In this document: positions 17,421-26,312 of the stretch, one piece after another
How positions within the stretch are numbered: the stretch's first letter is position 1
Layout: each line of letters opens with the position of its first letter
NCBI RefSeq assembly: GCF_002954265.1
Contig: NZ_PPSL01000008.1
Span: forward strand, 62,001 to 126,000
Reading direction: 5' to 3'
Source: Flavipsychrobacter stenotrophus
Lineage (GTDB): Bacteria > Bacteroidota > Bacteroidia > Chitinophagales > Chitinophagaceae
Length of the DNA stretch: 64,000 nt
Translations under genes and position numbers: made by a program
Notes under the pieces: model-generated
The model's input: the letters and a program-made list of their open reading frames with translations, nothing else
Database searches by the model: none
What the model was told of the DNA's origin: nothing

Positions 17421-17873
17421 CTAGTAGAGTTGAGAACTATCTTTAATAAAAAACGAACTGAAATGGACTTCCTTACTTTTGATAAAATCGTCACTTATAC
17501 AATAAGCTAATATATTTTTCAATTCTGTGTAACTTTGTGGCTTCCTTATATATAATGAGGCACCATTATTGTAAGCTTCTCTTACATCGTGCTCATTAGT
17601 GCTTGTGGAAAGCATTAATATTCGGGAAAAACTATATTCTTTATTATTTTTAATGTATTTAAGGCAATCTAATCCATTTATCTTAGGCATATTGATGTCT
17701 AAGACAATGATGTCGGGAACGGAGTTTGAATTGTTAATGAAATTGATCAGTTTTTCGCCATCATCTACGTAAGCAACACTACATCTGTTGTTGATTTCAT
17801 TCAGCGCAGACTCAAAAATATACCGGTCGTCATCGTCGTCATCAGCAAGCAATATCGAAAAATTACAATTCAT
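17421..17873 (-). CDS. Single-domain response regulator (CheY-like receiver)
   Basis: A 150-residue receiver domain with nothing after it except a 20-residue tail. The acidic patch is the run of Asp at 11-16, the phosphoacceptor is Asp59 in IIVLDINMPK, the switch Ser/Thr lies in ILMLSTST, and the conserved Lys is in YIRKPQSY. It probably relays phosphate within a phosphorelay or binds a partner protein, since it has no output domain. I chose the ATG at 17873 over an upstream TTG. It converges with the NRPS gene, 12 bases apart, and diverges from the LuxR-type regulator and kinase at 18020-19756, which are its most likely partners. Confidence 0.85.
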   Translation of the reverse strand: MNCNFSILLADDDDDDRYIFESALNEINNRCSVAYVDDGEKLINFINNSNSVPDIIVLDINMPKINGLDCLKYIKNNKEYSFSRILMLSTSTNEHDVREAYNNGASLYIRKPQSYTELKNILAYCISDDFIKSKEVHFSSFFIKDSSQLY

Positions 17874-18019
17874 ACGTTGCGGATAATGCAAATGAAGTTA
17901 GACGTTCAAAAGTAGTTTTATTATATCGGAAAACTATTAGGGGATTTCCCTGATTTTTCCGCTAACTTATTGGTTATTAAAAAGTAATTGTAATTTTATC
18001 ACTCTCCATAATCCACCCC

Positions 18020-18688
18020 ATGATCTCGATTTACAACCTGGAAGACTATAAAATTATTAGAGACGGAATCAAGTATTTACTTACCCAGGAACCGGATTTT
18101 AAGTGGATCGGAGATAGCCGGGATGTTGATGATCTGTATGCTGCATTAGATAGCCAAAATATAGATATTGTTTTGTTAGATATTTACCTTGATGGAATGC
18201 AGGATGTTAAGACTTCTAATGGATTTGAAATATGTAGATATATAACAAATAATTATCCATCGGTGAAAGTTATCGCACATTCTATGTATGATGATAGTGA
18301 TAAGGTAGTAAAGATGTTTGCTGCGGGTGCAAAAGGTTTTGTTTCAAAGCGGACAGGATATGATTACCTCATCAAAGGAATACGAACTGTTTATGATGGC
18401 GGGATTTTTATATGCAGTGAAAGTGGGAAGAATTTAAAGAACGTAAGCGACTATATAAACGGTCAGGCAATAGAATTAAAGGCAATCAATGAATTCTTCT
18501 CCAAACGCGAAAAGGAAGTGCTGGAGCTTATGGCAAAGGGGTTTCTTAGTAAGGACATAGCCAAAGAGTTATTCATTACAGAAAAAACTGTAGAAAGCCA
18601 TAGGAGAAACATGGTGCAGAAGGCGAAAGTAAAGAACACCATGGAGCTTATCTCTCTGGCTATTAGCAGGGGTATAATAAAGACATAA
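18020..18688 (+). CDS. NarL/LuxR-family response regulator
   Basis: A 222-residue two-domain regulator. The receiver (1-125) has Asp54 in VLLDIYLDGM and the late Lys in GFVSKRTGYDYL. The LuxR-type helix-turn-helix (about 155-215) has SKREKEVLELMAKGF.SKDIAKELFITEKTVESHR. It lacks the typical N-terminal hydrophobic-DD signature (the start is MISIYNLEDYK), with Glu8-Asp9 in its place. It is followed with no gap (TAA then ATG) by a histidine kinase gene, so the two form a cognate pair that should be co-translated. Confidence 0.9.
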   Translation: MISIYNLEDYKIIRDGIKYLLTQEPDFKWIGDSRDVDDLYAALDSQNIDIVLLDIYLDGMQDVKTSNGFEICRYITNNYPSVKVIAHSMYDDSDKVVKMFAAGAKGFVSKRTGYDYLIKGIRTVYDGGIFICSESGKNLKNVSDYINGQAIELKAINEFFSKREKEVLELMAKGFLSKDIAKELFITEKTVESHRRNMVQKAKVKNTMELISLAISRGIIKT

Positions 18689-19756
18689 ATGACCGCTAAC
18701 AACAATTTATATATTGATATTAAGAAGATCGGCGAGCGATCGCACGATGGTGTATTTATTTATGATTATACCGAACAGAGATTCTTATACATTAATCCAA
18801 CGTTTATTGAGATATTCAGTTTAGATGGGAAAGATCTTTTTGCACAAACGCGAATAATACTCGACTATATATTTACTGAAGATCATCAATACCTGCAATC
18901 GAGGTTTCAAACGCTGTTAGCGGAAGGCAGCATCAGTACTACCGAACTCAAAATTAACCTGGAGGATGACAAGAAACATCTAAGCTGCGACGCCTTCCTG
19001 ATAAGTGATTCTACAATTGCCGGATTTATTAAGGATATAACCAATGATAAGGAGCATGAAAACTACCTGGTAGAAATTACAGCGCAGAAAGATGCTTTTC
19101 TGGACATGATCACCCATAATTTATCGGGCCCGCTGCTTTTTTCTCAAAATGTATTGTCGTGGGTGCAACAGTCTGTAGCCGGTAATAAGGGAGACGTCAA
19201 TTCCCTGCTACTCATGTTGCAGGAAAGTACGCAGGAATGTATAGATATTGTGGAGGACTTTTTGAGCGATGAACATAAAGATTCACAAGGCATTTTTGTA
19301 AAGAAAACGAGATTTACAGTTGTTGATAAGGTAAATACAGTGCTTAATAAGCTACAGGAGCTGTCTCCTGAAAAGAAGTTCAAATTGAATGTAAATATCT
19401 CTGATAATTACATAACCACAGACAGCGTGAAGTTCTTCCAGATCATTCACAATCTTATTTCTAATGCAATAAAATTTACGCGCGAAGACGGCGAAATAAT
19501 AATTACAATTGACGAAAAGGGGAGCGACTATATTTTCTCTGTTACCGACAATGGGATTGGTATTCCCGATGACCTGAAACCACATATTTTTAAGAAAAAA
19601 GGCCTGGCCGGTAGGGATGGGCTAAAAGGAGAAAAATCACATGGTGTGGGTTTGTCGGTAATAAAGAGACTGGCAGAGCTTATAGAAGGGGAGTTGTGGT
19701 TTGAAAGTGTGGAGGGCAAAGGCACTAGCTTCTTCCTGAAGTTGCCCAAAGAGTAA
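18689..19756 (+). CDS. PAS-domain sensor histidine kinase, soluble
   Basis: A 355-residue kinase with no membrane segments. A PAS domain (about 10-120) is followed by a dimerisation helix with the phosphoacceptor His near 143 in MITHNLSGPL, a variant of the usual HDLxxPL. The HATPase_c domain has an N-box (IIHNLISNAIKFT), G1 (VTDNGIGIPDD) and G2 (SHGVGLSVIKRL). It is cytoplasmic and probably senses a ligand, redox state or light through the PAS domain, although no cofactor-binding residue is clear to me. The start codon touches the stop of the response regulator gene. Confidence 0.9.
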   Translation: MTANNNLYIDIKKIGERSHDGVFIYDYTEQRFLYINPTFIEIFSLDGKDLFAQTRIILDYIFTEDHQYLQSRFQTLLAEGSISTTELKINLEDDKKHLSCDAFLISDSTIAGFIKDITNDKEHENYLVEITAQKDAFLDMITHNLSGPLLFSQNVLSWVQQSVAGNKGDVNSLLLMLQESTQECIDIVEDFLSDEHKDSQGIFVKKTRFTVVDKVNTVLNKLQELSPEKKFKLNVNISDNYITTDSVKFFQIIHNLISNAIKFTREDGEIIITIDEKGSDYIFSVTDNGIGIPDDLKPHIFKKKGLAGRDGLKGEKSHGVGLSVIKRLAELIEGELWFESVEGKGTSFFLKLPKE

Positions 19757-19903
19757 TCAATTCCCGGTGGGTTTATTAAAACATTAACGGAGCGCTATAC
19801 AATAGATGCGGTAAATTTACGTTGTTGAGCCTGTATTGAAGGCACAGTAGCAGCAGTAAATATTGTGTTTACTTTCTTACATTTACCATCCGAAAACTAA
19901 CTC

Positions 19904-20617
19904 ATGCAAATACTTTCCGTTTTATTTCTTCAGGCAGCAACCGTACTGCCGGATACCGCTGCGAAGGTGGTAACGCAGGCCGCAACAGTGCCGGCAGAAA
20001 AGATCTCATTGTTTCACTTGTTGATGGAAGGTGGGGTATTAATGATACCGCTATTGCTTTGTTCATTGGTACTGGTCTATGTGTTCTTTGAGCGTCTTTC
20101 GATCATTCGTAAAGCGTCGGTAATAGACGATAAGTTTATGGCGCGGATCAGAGAGCAAGTTGTGAACAAGAACATTGAAGCTGCCAAGGCTAGCTGCAGG
20201 ACCAGTAATACACCGGTAGCGCGCATAATAGAAAAAGGCCTCGAAAGGGTAGATAAGCCATATGATATAGTGGAGAAGACACTTGAAAACAATGGTAAAC
20301 TGGAAGTGTATAAACTGGAAAGGAATCTATCTGTGATCAATGCAATAGCAGGGATAGCCCCGGTTCTGGGTTTCTTGGGTACCATTGCCGGTATGATCAT
20401 TCTGTTCTTTAACGTACAGCACCAGGGCTTTTCACTAGAGACTATAGCGGGCGGTATTTATACCAAGATGGTAACATCAGCATCGGGCCTTATCATTGGC
20501 TTGTTTGCCTATCTGGGTAGTGCCTATCTTAATGCACAGATCAATAAGAGTGTAAACCGCATGGAAGCGGCTTCTGTAGAGTTTTTGGATATCGTCATGG
20601 AAACAAAGGGAGAATAA
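19904..20617 (+). CDS. exbB: MotA/TolQ/ExbB proton channel protein
   Basis: A 237-residue inner-membrane protein that with ExbD forms a proton-driven motor powering TonB-type or Tol-type transport. It has an N-terminal hydrophobic stretch, a membrane segment near 35-60 (GGVLMIPLLLCSLVLVYVFF), a cytoplasmic loop, and a conserved pair of membrane helices near 140-225 with GIAPVLGFLGTIAGMIILF and TSASGLIIGLFAYLG. Those segments are the family hallmark. The stop overlaps the exbD start (TAATG). TonB is not present here, so the pair could serve TonB or Tol; the exb name is by similarity. Confidence 0.88.
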   Translation: MQILSVLFLQAATVLPDTAAKVVTQAATVPAEKISLFHLLMEGGVLMIPLLLCSLVLVYVFFERLSIIRKASVIDDKFMARIREQVVNKNIEAAKASCRTSNTPVARIIEKGLERVDKPYDIVEKTLENNGKLEVYKLERNLSVINAIAGIAPVLGFLGTIAGMIILFFNVQHQGFSLETIAGGIYTKMVTSASGLIIGLFAYLGSAYLNAQINKSVNRMEAASVEFLDIVMETKGE

Positions 20618-21021
20618 TGAACATCAGGAGGCATTTAAGAGACGAACCGCACGGACATTCATCTGCACTGAATGATATATTATTCATACTGCTTTTGTTT
20701 TTCCTGATCATATCTACATTGGCTAACCCCAATGTGGTGAAATTGAGCATACCCAAAGCTAAGAGTGATACTAAAGCTAAACAAACTGTAGTAGTATCCA
20801 TTAACGATAAGCAACAGTTTTTTGTTGGTACTACCGGGGTTGGGGTAGACTCATTGAAGCAGTATATATCAGGTGCTTTAGCAAAGTCGCAGGACGCTGA
20901 ACCTACCGTAGTTATTAATGCAGATAAGTTGGCTACTGCCGATAATATTGTAGCTGTGATGCGTGCAGCACATGACCTTAATCTTCGTACAGTACTGGCT
21001 GTAGATAATAACAGCAGGTAA
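20617..21021 (+). CDS. exbD: ExbD/TolR biopolymer transport protein
   Basis: The 134-residue partner of ExbB has one N-terminal membrane helix (about 22-42, LNDILFILLLFFLII) and a periplasmic domain. The key membrane Asp, which usually lies in a PLVD-type motif, is represented by the Asp of LNDILF. The periplasmic end, PTVVINADKLATADNIVAVMRAAHDLNLRTVLAV, matches the ExbD fold. It is translated from a start that overlaps the exbB stop. A shared bidirectional terminator at 21046-21075 separates it from the convergent msrA gene. Confidence 0.85.
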   Translation: MNIRRHLRDEPHGHSSALNDILFILLLFFLIISTLANPNVVKLSIPKAKSDTKAKQTVVVSINDKQQFFVGTTGVGVDSLKQYISGALAKSQDAEPTVVINADKLATADNIVAVMRAAHDLNLRTVLAVDNNSR

Positions 21022-21045
21022 TGATTGAACGTCAAGTCATTAAAA

Positions 21046-21075
21046 TAGAAAAGCCTTCGTGAGAAGGCTTTTCTA
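21046..21075. terminator. Bidirectional terminator between exbD and msrA
   Basis: Perfect 13-bp stem TAGAAAAGCCTTC / GAAGGCTTTTCTA with loop GTGA. It has A and T runs on both sides and lies between two converging genes, so it can serve both. Confidence 0.85.
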
Positions 21076-21089
21076 ATGAGGTGTTATTT

Positions 21090-21764
21090 CTATTTGGTTG
21101 ATTTCAATTTGTCCTTAAATACCTTTTGAAACTTCTCGACCTTTGGTCTTATAACGAAGGAGCAGTAGGGAGCATCGCCATTGGCGTTGTAATAATCCTG
21201 ATGGTAATCTTCTGCCTTGTAGAACACGGTAAACGGTACGATCTCTGTTACTACCGGTTTGTCAAATACCTTTTCATCATTTAGCTTCTTTTTGTACTCT
21301 TCTGCCTTAGCCTTCTGCAGCGCACTATGGTAGAATATTGATGACCGGTATTGGGTCCCTACGTCGTTTCCCTGTCTGTTTAGTTGGGTAGGGTCGTGGG
21401 TGGTCCAGAATGCGGCCAGCATTTCGTCATAGCTAATGATGCTGGGGTCGTAAACTATGTTGCAAACCTCTGCGTGGCCTGTGGTGCCGTTACATACTTC
21501 TTTATAAGAAGGATTCTTTACGTGGCCGCCGCTAAAACCCGATTCTACAGAAATTACTCCCTTTAATTGTTGAAACTGAGCTTCGGTGCACCAATAGCAT
21601 CCGGCACCAAAAGTAGCGGTGTCTAAATGAGCTGTGACCTCGCTCTTTTGTCCATTCATTTTCTGGAATGTTTTTGATTGTGGAAGATTGTCGTGCTGGG
21701 CACAGGCGGATAAGCCAGCCAGCTGAAACAGTATTAAAACGCCGTGTTTGATTTTGTTGAACAT
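21090..21764 (-). CDS. msrA: Peptide-methionine (S)-S-oxide reductase MsrA, lipoprotein form
   Basis: MsrA reduces methionine-S-sulfoxide in damaged proteins. The family signature FGAGCYWCTE puts the catalytic Cys near 55, and GFSGGHVKNPSYKEVC, GHAEVCNIVYDP and GTQYRSSIFY follow as in other MsrA enzymes. Unlike cytoplasmic MsrA it starts with a signal and lipobox (LSAC, Cys21), so it should sit in the envelope and repair exported proteins. I chose the ATG at 21764 because the signal sequence begins there. The electron donor may be a periplasmic thioredoxin-like protein, such as the one at 241-1200 (inference). Confidence 0.93.
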   Translation of the reverse strand: MFNKIKHGVLILFQLAGLSACAQHDNLPQSKTFQKMNGQKSEVTAHLDTATFGAGCYWCTEAQFQQLKGVISVESGFSGGHVKNPSYKEVCNGTTGHAEVCNIVYDPSIISYDEMLAAFWTTHDPTQLNRQGNDVGTQYRSSIFYHSALQKAKAEEYKKKLNDEKVFDKPVVTEIVPFTVFYKAEDYHQDYYNANGDAPYCSFVIRPKVEKFQKVFKDKLKSTK

Positions 21765-21955
21765 CGATATCAAATTTAGGACTATATACGATGATAAAAC
21801 AAGCAAGGATTTCTATAGCGGTATTGGCAGAATTCAATTGGCATTTTTTTAACATAACCATTGATAATAAAGGCTTTCAAGAGATTTGATAACAATGACT
21901 TTATCATTAAATAACATGCTATCAGAAAATATGTCAAAAAAGACAAAAAAAGACT

Positions 21956-21984
21956 TTGAAAATCAACTCAATGCTTTAATTTTG
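21956..21984 (+). promoter_or_regulatory. Promoter of tRNA-Ser
   Basis: TTTG (21956-21959), a 17-base spacer, then TAATTTTG (21977-21984), an exact TAnnTTTG box. Transcription would start within a few bases of the mature tRNA 5' end at 21990. Confidence 0.7.
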
Positions 21985-21989
21985 TCCTC

Positions 21990-22074
21990 GGAGAGATGGC
22001 AGAGTGGTCGATTGCGGCGGTCTTGAAAACCGCTGACTGTTAAAGGTCCGGGGGTTCGAATCCCTCTCTCTCCG
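21990..22074 (+). tRNA. tRNA-Ser (anticodon TGA)
   Basis: An 85-base class II tRNA. The acceptor arms GGAGAGA (21990-21996) and TCTCTCC (22067-22073) pair fully, with discriminator G at 22074. The anticodon loop is CTTGAAA with TGA. There is a long variable arm and a TTCGAAT T-loop with a 5-bp stem. CCA is not encoded. A serine tRNA reading UCA and related codons is the only fit. An integrase remnant begins about 240 bases downstream, as expected if this gene was an attachment site. Confidence 0.95.
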
Positions 22075-22083
22075 CTTCCAAAC

Positions 22084-22112
22084 AAAAAGGGCACCTACAC
22101 GGTGCCTTTTTT
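22084..22112 (+). terminator. Terminator after tRNA-Ser
   Basis: A 12-bp stem with one G-T pair (arms 22084-22095 and 22101-22112, loop TACAC) ending in a T run, 10 bases past the tRNA. Confidence 0.85.
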
Positions 22113-22310
22113 ATTTGTCCTAAGTCTGCTGGATGGCACGCCAAGCGTGCATTTGAGCCAGTTTAGACTTGGAAGCCTGCTTCCAAGAGTTGAGAGTTCA
22201 GAGGTCAAATGGAGTCTAATTCATGTCACCCAACCAAAATCTCCGTGTCACCCAAAAAAAAGCTGTAAATAGTTGATTGACAATTACATATACATATTCG
22301 TTGAGTGAGG

Positions 22311-23102
22311 ATGCCTGTTGGTGCTTTAAAATCAAGCATTATGGACAACCGTCTATACATATCATATTTCCTACATAAAGAAAGTGCAGTAACCCAGAAG
22401 CGTACTATATACATTAGTATCACAATAGCTGGAAAAAGGGAACGGGTGAACACGGGTGGGTCCGTAAGGGATGTCCATTGGGATGCAGCAAAATGCCGTA
22501 TCAAAAATCAGGATGAAGATGCCTTTACCAATAACAAGTTGTTAGCTGCCCTCAATACAAAAGTGACTGAAATCTATACGGACAGTCTGAAACAGAATCT
22601 CCCTGTATCTGCCAAGATGATTCGAGACAAGCTTCGTAGCCCTGGAGAAACGTCTGAATATCTACTCAGGTTGATACAGCTGCATAATGACTATGTTAAG
22701 CGAAAGGTAGGTATTGAGGTCAGTAAGGCAACATATACTAAGTATTGCACGTTGCAGCTGAAGGTAAAGGCATTTATCCGCAAGGAGTATAAGTCTAATG
22801 ACATTGCGCTCGATCAGTTAAACAAAGGCTTCCTGATGGGCTTCGAGCTATACCTTAAGGCTGACGAGCATATAGGGCACAATACGGCCATCAAATACAT
22901 ACAATTCCTAAAGCGTGTTATTAACTATGGGATAGGTATGGAATGGCTCAAATACCACCCGTTTAAGGCCTTTAAATGCAGTCTGCATCAAGTTGTAAGG
23001 GAATGCCTAACACAGGAGGAAATTGACGCAATAAGGTATAGACTATTAAATGTTACTTCGGCATATCGCTTTGCGTTACCTTGTCATCTGTTAAAAGGAT
23101 AG
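22311..23102 (+). pseudogene. Tyrosine recombinase/integrase, truncated, catalytic domain missing
   Basis: What remains is the N-terminal arm-binding domain (RTIYISITIAGKRERVNTGG, about 25-50) and the SAM-like core-binding domain (about 110-225, with EYLLRLIQLHNDYVK and HIGHNTAIKYIQFLKRVINYGI), typical of Bacteroidota tyrosine integrases of about 400 residues. The homologous sequence stops near ECLTQEEIDAIRYRLL, just where the catalytic domain should begin. The last 17 or so codons are only the antisense of the cheB-like gene. All of the R-H-R-Y catalytic residues are absent, so it cannot be active. It is probably the scar of an element inserted at tRNA-Ser. The ATG at 22311 is a choice among nearby GTG and ATG codons. 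Confidence 0.8.
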
Positions 23103-24084
23103 CTTTGATACGTTCAATGTGGACCTGCGACTGTTTAGCTCGTTCAATTGCAGATTTCGATGCACCACCTTTCAGATTTTTGGACATCGTTGTCAGCAGG
23201 TTCCTCCGTTCTTCAAACATGCGCAATGCCGTCCACATCGTCTCTTCAATTTGTTTTGTTTGTTCAGCAAGCAATGCCGCTGCAGTATAGGCATGGCCGG
23301 TATGACAGCGATAACGCATTAAAGGCCCTTTATCTATACGCCATAATACACCACCACAACCAGGACAATTAAATGGCACCTGTTCACCTAATGAGTTGAC
23401 GGAAGGCAAGTCGCTTAACACCCTTTCTGCTATGGTAGATTCAATTTCAATATCTTTGGGAATATTCTTTTGGGATTTAAGTTTTCGCTGCATTAGAGTT
23501 AACAGCACTCCACCCATTTGTGCAATCGGCAGACAATAATTTACTTTGAGTTGGTTTAAGGCATTCGCCGGCATGTCGGGATAGTCTGCATCCTTGGGGT
23601 CTTGAACAATGCAAATACCTCCGCATCTCTGTATAGCAATTAATCCTGCGGTTCCGTCATCTAAATAACCAGTGAGAGGTATTCCAATTACCTTGTTCCC
23701 AAACGCTACTGCCGCAGAACGAAACAATGGATCGATGGCAGGGCGGTAACGGTTTTCTTGCGCCCCTTTTGTGACCAACAAGGTTCCACCTTTTTCAATC
23801 ATCAAATGATGATCTGATGGCGCTAAATAAATGTTGCCTGCTTGGACAATGTCGCCTTGGACTGCGTGACGACTACAGAGTTTTCCATTTTTGTTCAGGG
23901 CATCCATCAATACATCCCCTGTTGCATCCGAAGAAATATGTTGAACAATAAGCAAAGGAGCCGGGAAATCAGAAGGTAACTGGCTAATTAAACTTATCAA
24001 TGCTTTCAGTCCACCGGCAGAAGTACCGACCACAACAATTTGTTTGTTTTTATGACTTGTATGCTTTGGTATCGCTGTTTTCAT
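23053..24084 (-). CDS. Stand-alone CheB-type methylesterase with C-terminal zinc-ribbon-like segment
   Basis: A 343-residue protein with a CheB methylesterase domain (about 14-195) and no receiver domain. The catalytic triad is visible as Ser22 in GTSAGG, His in IVQHIS and Asp in TGYLDDGTAG. CheB normally removes methyl groups from chemoreceptors. In Bacteroidota, receiverless versions without chemotaxis genes are common and their targets are unclear. The C-terminal part has CPGC and a later CHTGH, suggesting a metal-binding ribbon, then a long helix. It lies 76 bases downstream of a sigma factor gene on the same strand, so a stress or sporulation-like signalling role is more likely than chemotaxis (inference). 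Confidence 0.82.
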   Translation of the reverse strand: MKTAIPKHTSHKNKQIVVVGTSAGGLKALISLISQLPSDFPAPLLIVQHISSDATGDVLMDALNKNGKLCSRHAVQGDIVQAGNIYLAPSDHHLMIEKGGTLLVTKGAQENRYRPAIDPLFRSAAVAFGNKVIGIPLTGYLDDGTAGLIAIQRCGGICIVQDPKDADYPDMPANALNQLKVNYCLPIAQMGGVLLTLMQRKLKSQKNIPKDIEIESTIAERVLSDLPSVNSLGEQVPFNCPGCGGVLWRIDKGPLMRYRCHTGHAYTAAALLAEQTKQIEETMWTALRMFEERRNLLTTMSKNLKGGASKSAIERAKQSQVHIERIKAILLTDDKVTQSDMPK

Positions 24085-24160
24085 ATAGTATGATTATGCA
24101 GTAATATGTATGTGATGTAATATTCACCTTAGGATTGAGCCGCGATATTTTCTTTTCTTG

Positions 24161-24733
24161 TTATGCTATATTGGATTCCTTTTGACTGAGATATTGGAAA
24201 CTATTTTTGATCGATTTTAACGACACCCGGAGGCGTGTCTTAACTGTTCCTTCGGGTATTTTCAATTTGGTTGCAACTTCTTTAATCGTAAAACCTTCCA
24301 AATAAATGAGCTTTAATATAATTTGAAATTGAGGCCGGAGCTTTAAAATTAAGGCCGTTACACCGATCAAGTCTATTTGCTCTGCTGATCTGGCAAAAAC
24401 ATTGTCCGGAGCATTTTCGGAATGAGTGTTGCGTTTAATCATCTCACCACTTGAGCGTAAACTATCTATTGCAGTATTAGATGCGATAGTCCTCATCCAA
24501 GTGAAAAAAGCTCCTTTTTGGGAATCATATAAACCCATTTTTCCCCAGATTTTTACAAATACATCCTGTAAGACATCTTCCGATGTATGAAAATCCCCTG
24601 TTATTTTATTGATTATAATAAACAAGCTACCCGAATAATTATCGAAGAGATAGTCAAAAACAATCTTGTTATTTTCTTTGAGAAAGCTCACTAATTCCTG
24701 TTCACTATATATAATACCCTTTGTAGTACTCAT
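24161..24733 (-). CDS. RNA polymerase sigma factor, ECF / sigma-70 family
   Basis: A 190-residue sigma factor. Region 2 is at about 20-90 (FDYLFDNYSGSLFIIINKITGD..SEDVLQDVFVKIW, then WMRTIASNTAIDSLRS). Region 4 is at about 130-180 (LEGFTIKEVATKLKIPEGTVKTRL). It lacks regions 1 and 3, as is usual for ECF factors of the SigK-like type. No anti-sigma gene follows. Instead the CheB-like gene does, which might act in its control. The promoter recognised is unknown. Confidence 0.88.
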   Translation of the reverse strand: MSTTKGIIYSEQELVSFLKENNKIVFDYLFDNYSGSLFIIINKITGDFHTSEDVLQDVFVKIWGKMGLYDSQKGAFFTWMRTIASNTAIDSLRSSGEMIKRNTHSENAPDNVFARSAEQIDLIGVTALILKLRPQFQIILKLIYLEGFTIKEVATKLKIPEGTVKTRLRVSLKSIKNSFQYLSQKESNIA

Positions 24734-25085
24734 TTAATATTGTACAATAATTATTATGCCCTTGGATAAAATTATATGCCGTTTGGGCAATTATTTAGCA
24801 ATTCATGATTCTACGTTATAAAAATTATGAAAGAATAGTTTAATATCAACAAAAAGATGAGATTGGCTTCCGGTAATCCAAATATGAATTTTAAGGAAAT
24901 GCGTTTTATATCACAACGAATATTGTTCTATATCTCTGATTATGTTTGGCTTGACAGAAAGAAAGCATGAATAAGTTGCATTGTTGTCCTTACTAAAATC
25001 ATAATTTGTAACATCGAATGGCAACCATAAAAAATCTCAAGTACTTAAATTAATTACAAGCAGAGTTTTATGCAATTGAAATAAA
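24734..25085. other. Intergenic, no gene seen
   Basis: AT-rich sequence between the sigma factor start and the end of the acetyltransferase-like gene. It has stops in all frames and no clear hairpin. It may hold the promoter of the sigma factor operon, but no clean TAnnTTTG pair was identified. Confidence 0.5.
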
Positions 25086-26294
25086 TTATCCAATCCGGCT
25101 CCGCTCCATAGAGATGGGCTTGTAGCGTTTGAACTCTCTGTTTTTATCAAATATAAATCGATAGGTAATATGCTTTCTTGCCCGTACCGCACCTACTGCA
25201 CTGTGCAGGCGGTTTATCTTTGGATTGAAGTCGCCAGCCCAGCGCAGCTCAATACTTTTGAAACCTAATTTGCGCACGTCTTCCAATGAGGACATTATCA
25301 TACCGGTCTCTAAACCACATTGTTGAAATTTGGGCTTTACACCTATAGCAATGGCGTGACCCTTGGTAAGAATACCTCTCTTCCTATACCATGCAAAATC
25401 ATTTCGGCTGCGCCAAAGGAATTTCAGCAATTGAAACGGACCAATGTGTCCTTTGAATTCTTTGAATATTTGGTTGAGGTCTGGTGTGCAAATGAGGAAA
25501 GCTGCGGGCTCGTCTCCAATGAACGCAAACGGAATCATCTTCCTTATGAACAGCACGCGGATCTCTTTTGCGAATTTTAAAGCCCGCGTTTCCGTGATAG
25601 GTTTGTACTCTTCATGAAACTGCCACGCCTCATTATAGATCTCCTTGAAATGTTGAGCAAAAACATTGAGTTCCTTTTTTTGGGGATGCCTGAATTGAAC
25701 GTTGTTCTTTTCTTTTACTCTACTCCAAATTCTTTCGAATCGTTCATCCAGAGGCTTTTCAAGATCTATGACATTGCTGGTCATTTCGTAATAGTCTTTG
25801 AAGCCATAATTCTCAAACAGTTGTCGATAATAGGGGTGATTATAGTTGGTAGTAAACGGCGGCTCAGTGAAGCCCTCAACAAGTAATCCCCAAAAACGGT
25901 CGTTCTCTCCAAAATTTATCGGCCCGTCCATCGCTGCAACATGGTTTTCTTCTAGCCACGTCCTGGCGGTATCAAAAAGCAGATTGGCGGCACATTGGTC
26001 GTTTATACACTCAAAAAAGCCCACACCTCCGGCATGAAGCTGATTATTTTTCTTTTTATCATTATCGATAAACGCTGCAATCCTACCGATACTTTCTCCC
26101 TCTGCGTTTTTGAGAATCCACCGTCTGGCACATCCATGTTCGAAGTAGCTATTCTTAGCCGGCTCAAAAATATTATGTATCTGTTTATTTAGCGGGGCTA
26201 TCCAGTTGTTATCCAATATGTATATATCGTGTGCTACTTTAAGGAAGTTCGCCTTCTCCTTCTCCGTTACTACCTGGGCTATTGTAAAAGACAT
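25086..26294 (-). CDS. GNAT-like acyltransferase, conserved hypothetical
   Basis: A 402-residue soluble protein. The N-terminal third (TIAQVVTEKEKANFLKVAHD.Y..D..WIAPL) and the C-terminal segment (KGHAIAIGVKPKFQQCGLETGMI) resemble two GNAT acetyltransferase folds. The second has the V-x-x-x-x-Q/G acetyl-CoA loop in weakened form. Such proteins are widespread in Bacteroidota and annotated only as hypothetical or GNAT-like. The substrate is unknown. It starts 18 bases after the flavin monooxygenase gene on the same strand, so they form a probable two-gene operon. Confidence 0.75.
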   Translation of the reverse strand: MSFTIAQVVTEKEKANFLKVAHDIYILDNNWIAPLNKQIHNIFEPAKNSYFEHGCARRWILKNAEGESIGRIAAFIDNDKKKNNQLHAGGVGFFECINDQCAANLLFDTARTWLEENHVAAMDGPINFGENDRFWGLLVEGFTEPPFTTNYNHPYYRQLFENYGFKDYYEMTSNVIDLEKPLDERFERIWSRVKEKNNVQFRHPQKKELNVFAQHFKEIYNEAWQFHEEYKPITETRALKFAKEIRVLFIRKMIPFAFIGDEPAAFLICTPDLNQIFKEFKGHIGPFQLLKFLWRSRNDFAWYRKRGILTKGHAIAIGVKPKFQQCGLETGMIMSSLEDVRKLGFKSIELRWAGDFNPKINRLHSAVGAVRARKHITYRFIFDKNREFKRYKPISMERSRIG

Positions 26295-26312
26295 AAATGA
26301 TAAATTAGCAGT

